DNA of 64,000 bases from Rhipicephalus microplus (taxonomy: Eukaryota > Arthropoda > Arachnida > Ixodida > Ixodidae). Positions within the stretch are counted from its first letter, which is position 1, and each line of letters opens with the position of its first letter. The stretch covers positions 108,262,005 to 108,326,004 of the forward strand of contig NC_134703.1 in NCBI RefSeq assembly GCF_043290135.1, given 5' to 3'. The notes under the pieces are model-generated. The model saw nothing but the letters and a program-made list of their open reading frames with translations. It was not told the DNA's origin and made no database searches. The position numbers and the translations under genes are program-made. Below, in pieces: positions 56,862 through 64,000 of this stretch.

Positions 56862-57090
56862 TAGATTTTACGTCCAAAAACCACGGTATGCTTACGGCGA
56901 ACGTCGTGGCGGAGAGCTCAGGAAACTTGGATAACCTCCATGGGGTTCTTTAACGTGCACCTAAATTAAGTACAAGGGCTTGTAGCGTTGCGCATCCGTA
57001 GAGATGCGGCTGCCTTGGCCAGGATTTGAACCCGCGACCTTCTGGTCAGCAGTCGAGCACTGTAATAACTGGCCACCGTGGCGCTTACAC
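56862..57090 (-). repeat. tRNA-derived SINE (minus)
   Basis: A Ruka-like body on the minus strand: ...GTGCACGTTAAAGAACCCC-like at 56943, B-box-like CGGGTTCAAATCC at 57025, and a GCCACGGTGGC head at 57076. Diverged. Confidence 0.65.
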
Positions 57091-57264
57091 AAACTTACAG
57101 AGAAATAAAGAAAACTACTAAGCTGAACAGAAAGTGCAAATAGGCGTAACGCTACCGAGAACCTTTATATATCGGCTTTTTACCAGCAGTACACCACCAG
57201 GCCTGTGCGGAATGCGCCCCACAGTGACAGCGAAAGCTGAAAGAGCGGCCTTTCAAAGCCTTTT

Positions 57265-58247
57265 TTAAGGGGAGATGCTACTCGAAGACACTTTTTTTTA
57301 ATATTCACCCTAGAGCAATGGAGCTGACTCCTCAGAGACATTTCTCTCCCAAAGAGGGACATGAAACGCTTTCCAAACTTCTGCTCCATCTGGCAGAGCC
57401 TTGTGCCAGCTGCAAGATAGAAAGAAGTTCGACAGGACTGTGAAATCCAAACTAAGTCCAGCGTCATGCCATTTTGCAGCCGTGTTTGTGCCACATACCG
57501 TCCTACATAATGGCAATGTCGTCCCTGCTAAGTTCTGTCAGTGCGAGCTCTTTCGACCTCTCAAGATTGGCGCTGACGTTATACATTGCCGCATCATGAA
57601 CTTTTAGGCTAACGGGTGTGAATGACTTTTGATGCATTGGCTTTTGCAAGCCAACAACTGCCGCAAATCGGACCAGCTGCTCGTAGCCTATTCCTACAGA
57701 GCGCGCCGCACAACGGCTGTCACCTGCGAGCAATGCCTTTTTTCATTCATAACGGAGATAGCTATACGAGAAAAGCATTTTTCAGCTGCACTGCTCGACA
57801 AGACATGGACCCCGCAAATAGGTTTCTTAGCACATACAGGCGCGCAGCGGCCAATGGCGCTCCCCGATTGGTACCACGTGATAAGCCAGTCGCGGAGCTC
57901 GAAGAACGCGCAGAAGAGTGCTTCTTTTTATTATTTCTTGCGCTGCATCAGTGAGAGAAACTGTTGTTATTTGAAGAGTGAGGCTCGACTCTTCGACTCA
58001 CGTGATCAACAATGGCGAGCGGTGGTGCGTTATTGGCGGCAAGGTGCTCGAAGACTGCACACTTTCGACCTTTTAACAGGCACGTTGTGCTCATTAAATG
58101 CAATTTTAAAGCATTTCCAGTTAAGTCTCGACCTGTGTTATTGTTTCCATAACAGTAGAGGTACTAATCTTATCAAAACAGGTTGAAATAAAGAATCAGT
58201 AATTTTGAAAAAAAAACTCGCGTTTTTCGACCCGCATCTCCCCTTAA
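57265..58247. mobile_element. Probable piggyBac-type MITE with TTAA duplication
   Basis: TTAA at 57265-57268 and 58244-58247 flank 975 bases that begin GGGGAGATGC and end GCATCTCCCC. The inverted ends extend imperfectly over about 18 bases (GGGGAGATGCnnnTCGAA). TTAA target duplications are typical of piggyBac elements. No transposase ORF; the open frame 57629-58186 has no recognisable motif. Confidence 0.7.
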
Positions 58248-58624
58248 ACACTGTTTGAGTGAGTGCTATAAGCGCATTTGCAAGGTACCCACTGCACCAT
58301 AAATCATAATTTTTGTGTAGTTGAAAGGCATTCATCATGCAATCCTTCGGCACTCTTCGGAGAAGCGTCATACCCGCTGCACACTTCAAGGAATTTTGGG
58401 CAGTTTTTTTATGCTGTGGATGACGACGATGAAGAATTATGCCTAGCAATATGGTAATGGGTTCTACCATTCGACGACCTGCTCGTTACGCATTTCGCAT
58501 TGCGTGACGTCTGGCTGTTCTTTTGCTGGTCTAAAGCGCCTTATTAGTAATTGCATGCAATAATGAGATTCCTTTCCTGGTACGAAGCCTCCCTAGGGTC
58601 AGTTTGGAACGTAGTGCCAAGCAC
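58248..58624. other. Nothing recognised
   Basis: No gene or repeat signature. Confidence 0.35.
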
Positions 58625-58690
58625 TGGCGTAGCTCAGTGGTATGATAGCGGGTTGGCACGCAGGTGATCCGGGTTGGAATCCCATTGTGT
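58625..58690 (+). repeat. tRNA-like sequence
   Basis: A-box-like TGGCGTAGCTCAGTGGTATG and a decayed B-box GGGTTGGAATCCC. Confidence 0.5.
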
Positions 58691-58699
58691 CCTTGGTGT

Positions 58700-59145
58700 T
58701 TTAGGGGCGAAGCTCCTTTTAGTTTAACTTGTCCTGCGTGTCACGTAACCGAGAGAAGAAGAGACCAGAAAGAAAAAAAGGCAGTATCTCCCGGACAGCA
58801 TAATAGATGGCACTGTCTCAGAAGTACATACAAACTGCAGGTAAGTGAAGACATTCTAGATGGAGCCGTACCGCTACTCTCCGATTGGCTGTTGCGCGGG
58901 TTTTACGTGGGTGCGCAAGGAAGAAGTGCCTTCCTCAGCCTCCTGAATAGTCACCGTACGTGGCGGATTGTTGGTGGGACATGGACGAAGCAGAGCGGTG
59001 GGCACGTTGAAGACGCTTGCACACGGCTTCCTTGGCTCGCGTCTCGTCGGCATTACCCGCGCGCCGCCTGTATCCTCGAACGCGATCAGACGCATGGACG
59101 GACGGACGTTTCGCCCCACTCATCATCATTCACTTTATGGATATT
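58700..59145. repeat. Dispersed repeat with GGGGCGAAGC ends
   Basis: Begins TTTTAGGGGCGAAGCTCC and ends with GGACGGACGTTTCGCCCCACTC. GGGGCGAAGC and its near-complement GTTTCGCCCC form an inverted pair around about 400 bases. The right end recurs at 2938 and 18556. It may be a MITE family. Confidence 0.5.
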
Positions 59146-59480
59146 CTCTGACTTTTTTTGCTTAGTTTTTTGCTCGTTTTGCCCGATAGCGGTTACGGGC
59201 ACCAGCGGCAGCAACGCTGGCGGACAGCTATGGCACACGCCACCGTTGTTGTGATCTCGTAACAACCTTAGCACTAAAAAATACCTTTCTAGAACAAGCA
59301 ACTGCTGACCGCGGACAATCGTACAGCAACCCCATTACACCAGGTGATATCGGTGATGCCTGCTTTACCAATGTGAGGATTGGCACAAGTGCAGTTTTTT
59401 TTATTGCGATAGCAATTATGTGGACACTCTTGGCTAGATTTTGCCGCCGGCGTCGGCGTCACCGTCACTCACCGTATATG
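59146..59480. other. Nothing recognised
   Basis: No gene or clear repeat before the TA tract. Confidence 0.35.
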
Positions 59481-59486
59481 TATAGG

Positions 59487-59518
<32 letters not shown>

Positions 59519-59519
59519 T
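59481..59519. repeat. (TA)n microsatellite
   Basis: About 35 bases of TA units, flanked by TATATGTATAGG and ACATATATG. Confidence 0.85.
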
Positions 59520-59565
59520 GAAAATGCAAGAAAGGAAAAAAAAAACTAAGAAAAAGACTTTGGCG

Positions 59566-59632
59566 CGCGGAATCAAACTTTCAACCTCTTCGCGGTGAGT
59601 GCGAGGCGTTAACCACTGAGCCACTGGGTGGC
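59566..59632 (-). repeat. tRNA-like sequence (minus)
   Basis: On the minus strand: an A-box-like TGGCTCAGTGGTTAACGCC, an anticodon-like arm CCTCGCACTCACCGCGAAGAGG and a B-box-like AGTTTGATTCC. Confidence 0.5.
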
Positions 59633-60554
59633 ACGTCCTTCAACGTGCAAACAGAAAGCTATTTATATCTGCCACTTACCGCTGGTGATGAGCATCTCGG
59701 AGGAGAACTATCCTGTTCTCAACATTAACAAGAAGATGGCGCAATGAGCGTGCGGTAACGCACGGCGTTATCTCCCACGCGTACTTTGCCTCCGGAGAGG
59801 AGAGGGTGGTCGTATAGCCGCTGAACGCACACTCGCGTGCCCTTATCTCGCGGTTGGGAGCATCTTATGTCTTGGCTGTCCTTAAGCTTCTACCGGAACA
59901 CTTCTTTTGTATAATAGTTACCGGTCGCACAACGGTCACTGAAATCGTTGCACAGTCTCCGTTTGCAAAAAGAGAACGCTTTTCAGACTCAGCGAAGTAA
60001 CAAATCAGACGCTTGGTCACGTTCATCTGTACCTGTGAGTACGTGTCGTGCGTTATTTGTGCGTGAGAAAGGCGGGGAACACTTAGATCTGCTTGCCATT
60101 CTGCGCGTGACCTTCCAATTTGTTGCTATCGCGTTCATTGCTTCGCGTTTGCGGCAAAGCTGTGACTTTTGCGGTTGTGCCTTGGAACTGCGAACGTCTT
60201 CGACAAATGGGCACTCAGATGATTGATGCTATGTGCGCAATGATGGAATAGTCTCGTCGATAACACACTACGCTGCGCTGAGCTTCGTCTAGGTGTAGGT
60301 AGGCACCGCTGGTAGCACTGTGTGGTGGCCGTGTGGCCGTGTGTGTGCTCAAGGGTGTAGTGTATTAGTAGAAGTGCTAGTTGTAGCAGTGTCTTTATAT
60401 TTCTTGAAATACAAGAGAAAGGAACGGAGGCAAAAGACGTTTCATACGCCTTACGAGCGTTCGCACCTAAAGTTGATCACAGATAACACATTTCTTGTAT
60501 ATACAGTCGAAACCAGTTGTTGTTATAACTCTAGGATATCCAACTAGGATATCT
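59633..60554. other. Nothing recognised
   Basis: No gene or repeat signature recognised. Confidence 0.35.
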
Positions 60555-60639
60555 ATCTTGGTAGGAAGCGCAGCAACTCTTACACAGAACACACAACACA
60601 AGTGTTCTGTGTAGTAGTTGCTGCGCTTCCTACCAAGAT
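60555..60639. repeat. Long hairpin (38-base arms, 9-base loop)
   Basis: Arm 60555-60592 (ATCTTGGTAGGAAGCGCAGC ...) and its inverse 60602-60639 match at 36 of 38 positions around the loop ACAACACAA. Confidence 0.9.
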
Positions 60640-61749
60640 GGATTCCTACCAACTGTCCCGATACAATTGTTTATTGGGATGTCTACTTATTCTTATAATC
60701 AAGTGCCATGAGAATGTCATTTTTATAACCAGTAATTGTTATAGATGGGTTACGCAAGATGAAGCAAAAATACAATATTGCATGGTGTTGTGAAGAAACC
60801 CGAATGTCGGATGAAATATGCTCACGGACATCGCTGATAAGGACAAAACACACGCCGAATTCTGGACGTACATCACTGTAAGGCTTGTGGGCCACCACAA
60901 GTTTTATAGAGCTTTTGTATGACAATATCTGAATTTTCGACGCTGAAAGTCTTCCAACTCTCTATTTTCGATTAAAATTGTGCATCCAAAAGTATGCACA
61001 GAAGCCGCCGCCACTCATGCGCTGTAACGCATTTTGAATTAGATTTACCGATATACTATAGCGCTGTGCAGCGAAGCATACCACAAAATCGACGTTGGGG
61101 TTGCGGGCGGGTTTTAAGTTGCTTGAATTTCTCGTTTTCTCCTCTCAAAGATCTAGTGGTTCATTACCTTCGGGCACGGACAATCAACTGCTAAAGTTAT
61201 TTAGAAAAATTATATTCTTAAAACTTTTGTTGTTATTAGTGGGTTACGCGCAAACAAAGTTTTGCGTATCTTGTATGCACATAAGTGCAAATAAAAGAGT
61301 TGCAAAGAAGTACTGCAATCAAAACAAACAATTCAATATTAGTAACCACATGGGAAATAAAATAACTGTTATAAAAAGGACAACGACCTAATTTTCAAAC
61401 ACTAGCGAAAATTTCATAGTGCGATCTTTCTACAACCTTTGCGCAATATTGGCTAGCGGTGATAAGTTGTTTTTTAACAAATTTTAAACTTCTTTTAAAT
61501 ATCCCTGTGTTAACGTCCAACAAGAATATATGAATACTTAACTAATCATATTCATGGGTAATGTACCGTCTGGCTTTCATAATTTCTCCCGGTTATGGGT
61601 ACACACTGTGAATTTCTTCTAGCCAAAAACGTTAATTTTTTTATTTTTGGTTCATACAATTCATTTCTGAGTACTTTTTAAAGCAGTTTAAATATATATT
61701 TAGTTTACACTTAACATTTCATCTTTACAAAAAAGCACGGAAGTGCTCC
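60640..61749. other. AT-rich, nothing recognised
   Basis: Short open frames only; no recognisable motif. Confidence 0.4.
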
Positions 61750-62800
61750 ATCAGTGGTGAGTTTTTGTAACAACAAAGCATTTTTTTTGTATCATGGTAA
61801 GGTTACTGTATTTTTTTTCATCCCCCACACTTGTACATAAAAACAAAGTGTCGAATAAAAGAACGGCATTGTATAACTTTTTTGAACTGCAGACGAATAA
61901 GGGAACCAATCATGTACTGCCATTTTACCCTTCCCGCGTATTTTCCAACTAAATGATTAAGGTCGACGGTCTTCCCGGATCTATACCCCAAGGAATTTGT
62001 AATGTTTATTACATTTAATAGTGTTCCACTCAAAGCTTATCTTTGTCATAATGCACATGTTTATTTATTGGACGAAATAAATGTAATCTTCTCGGCGTTT
62101 AAAATTGTTTTGTTTAGGTCAAGTTGAGAATGAGGTCATACACCAATTTACATTTGTTTATGGCGTTTCTAAGTGACCTGGTGTAAAAAAAGATACGTTC
62201 GTTTAAACTCAATGAACTATAAGAGGGCGTGTATACATACAATATTATTGAAAAAAAAAGCAGAAAGAGCTAATGACCCATTATAGAACCTTGTGAAACC
62301 ACTGGGTCAACTGATGCTTACTTGATGCAGCTGTTTTAATTTGTACAAGTTGGTACTAGTTATGCGAATAGTTTTCTAAAATGGGTGATACTCCGTATGC
62401 CATACGGTGACAGCTTCCGTAATATGTCACGTTGTATCGAGTCAAAAGCTTCCAGCGAAAAGACCAAGCACATTTTTTTTATTTTCACGTTTTCAAGTAT
62501 TCAATCTTGATTATTAAAAATGGAATAATTTCTCATTGCTTTTTCAGCGGATTTATTTTTCCGAAAGCCATATTGACATGCTGTGATTACGCTACATTTA
62601 CTTGAAAAGGACAACACGCTGTCGTGAGTGACGCCTCCAAAAGCTTAGATAATATAGCGAGTGTGGATACTGGTCTATAATTTGACATGTTATTTAGTCC
62701 ATTACTTTTATAAACTGGGGCTATTCTTGCAACGTTTAATCGTGTGGGGAACACGTCTGTTGTCAGTACTGAATTTACTACGTAAGCACGCACTACGAAT
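61750..62800 (-). mobile_element. Decayed LINE reverse transcriptase (CR1/L2-like)
   Basis: On the minus strand: VFPTRLNVARIAPVYKSNGL, NNMSNYRPVSTLAILSKLLE (62587-62793), ITACQYGFRKNKSAEKAM (about 62530-62590) and, further on, INITNSLGYRSGKTVDL (about 61960). Stops are frequent. Confidence 0.7.
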
Positions 62801-64000
62801 AATAATGAAAATGCCAGCTTCAGTTCAGCTGCAATAAACTAATCTATCATACCTAGCGCCACAATGATCATAAGTTTATTTACTACTCTAGGCATCTGGG
62901 CACTGTCAGTGGAAAGCACTAATATGCAGTTATGCGTTTTGTGCATCTATACAGTTTTGGTCGTACCTGTGCAATCTTGACTTGAACACCTACATCAGAG
63001 CCAACATTGACTTTAGAGGCCATACTTGCAGTGACGTAATGTGGTTATCGCGAGCTTGCTCATAGCAGTTGTTATGCTAAATGAGTACAAGTGATGTCAG
63101 GCTTTATTCTGTAGCAATTTGGCGATACAGGTATGTAGGGGGTGCACGCTGAAAATAATTCACCATATTGTTGTACCTTAATTACAAATCTGGCGAGCTC
63201 GTTTATCCGGGTACAACGATCGCGCATTTATGCGGAAATGTGCGCGACCATTTTTTTTTGTAATGAAAATGACAGAATAAGTTAGTTGGTGTGGATAACA
63301 TTCGACACAAGTTGCGGTTCACCTTACGTAGCAGCACCCGCACGAAAATTCAAGAATGGAATAAATATGAATCTAGTAGACAACGGCAACCGCGCGTATC
63401 ATAAAAGAATCGCAAGAAAAACAAAACGCGGCATTGTCATCCCAGTTATAACTTTCGATTTCGTAACCAAAGCATTGAAAGGAAGTTCAGCCACAATGTG
63501 AAACATCGACATCGTTATAGTCAATGCACGATGACAACAAACCAAGAGGTCATATCAATTAATAATATGTCGCTTCATTTATGGGGTTTTGCGTGCCCAA
63601 ACTAGGGTTTGACTACGAGGCATACTTTTGCGGGGAACAGGAGAGCGAATATGACCACCGTGGTCTTGTTAGCGCTTGCCCATATTGAAGCGCGCGAACG
63701 CTTTTGTGTATTCTCATTCGAATGTAACAGCCGGAACCGTGTTACCGTGAGTTCTTACTCCGCAGTATCATGCCCTAGCCACATAGTTCACACGGCACTT
63801 CAGAATCTATACATAAATCTATACATGCGTACTAGAGAGCTGTCACATCGAGCCTCAATTTTAAATGCCGTCACGCCATCTTGACCTTATGGCCTAATCA
63901 GGGCTATGCCATTATCAGCTGATGTAATTACCACCGTAAGAGCATAATCTTTGCATTCTAGGCGTCGTCATGCACAGTCATGGTGACTGGTGCTATTGCT
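62801..64000. other. Nothing recognised to the window end
   Basis: AT-rich DNA with short open frames. GGGGTTTTGCGTGCCCAAACTA near 63581 vaguely recalls a SINE tail (GGGGTTTAACGTCCCAAAAC). No exon of gene B recognised. Confidence 0.35.

Noticed and set aside
57629..58186. 185-aa ORF as a host gene
   Set aside because: Lies wholly within the TTAA-flanked segment, with no recognisable domain or codon pattern.

Overview
The window looks like nuclear DNA of a hard tick (Ixodidae, probably a metastriate such as Rhipicephalus or a relative). It has spliced animal genes with GT/AG introns, Ruka-like tRNA-derived SINEs, many tRNA-like repeats, Ty3/Gypsy, Penelope-like and RTE retroelements, long (TA)n microsatellites and TTAGG-type telomere-like motifs. 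The organism call is inference from repeat content. No marker gene fixes the species.

Two host genes frame the window. Gene A is on the minus strand (recognised exons between 12554 and 874). Gene B is on the plus strand (recognised exons between 43258 and 56834). Both encode divergent Na+/H+ exchanger-type membrane proteins, closest by eye to the SLC9C (sperm-type) class. They are paralogues arranged head to head, and neither is complete here. Both lack the usual acidic residues of the exchanger core, in the same places: the TM4 Asp-Pro motif reads Glu-Arg-Leu-Pro, and the TM5 Asn-Asp motif reads Asn-Asn (B) or Asn-Ala (A). Several intron positions differ between the paralogues.

The introns and the roughly 31 kb between the genes are packed with mobile DNA. 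From left to right: a CR1/L2-like LINE tail (1172-1860); a dead Ty3/Gypsy element (5179-10536); SINEs and LINE 3' ends (11.1-15.9 kb); an ORF made of 252-bp higher-order repeats (16717-18063); LINE fragments (19.3-21.3 kb); a young Ty3/Gypsy element that has lost RNase H (21899-26931); a Ty3/Gypsy element with open gag and pol and identical LTRs (27138-32376); an inverted and tandem tRNA-like repeat cluster (32.4-33.7 kb); and a Penelope-like element with inverted terminal repeats, split by a Harbinger-type MITE (33878-37408). Gene B introns hold Ruka-like SINEs, an RTE LINE (50352-53430), tandem repeats and a probable piggyBac-type MITE (57265-58247, after the last exon seen). Many element boundaries in the middle of the window abut (TA)n tracts.

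The rest is AT-rich intron or intergenic DNA in which I recognise no gene. Exon limits come from homology between A and B plus splice-site and phase agreement; no transcript evidence was available.
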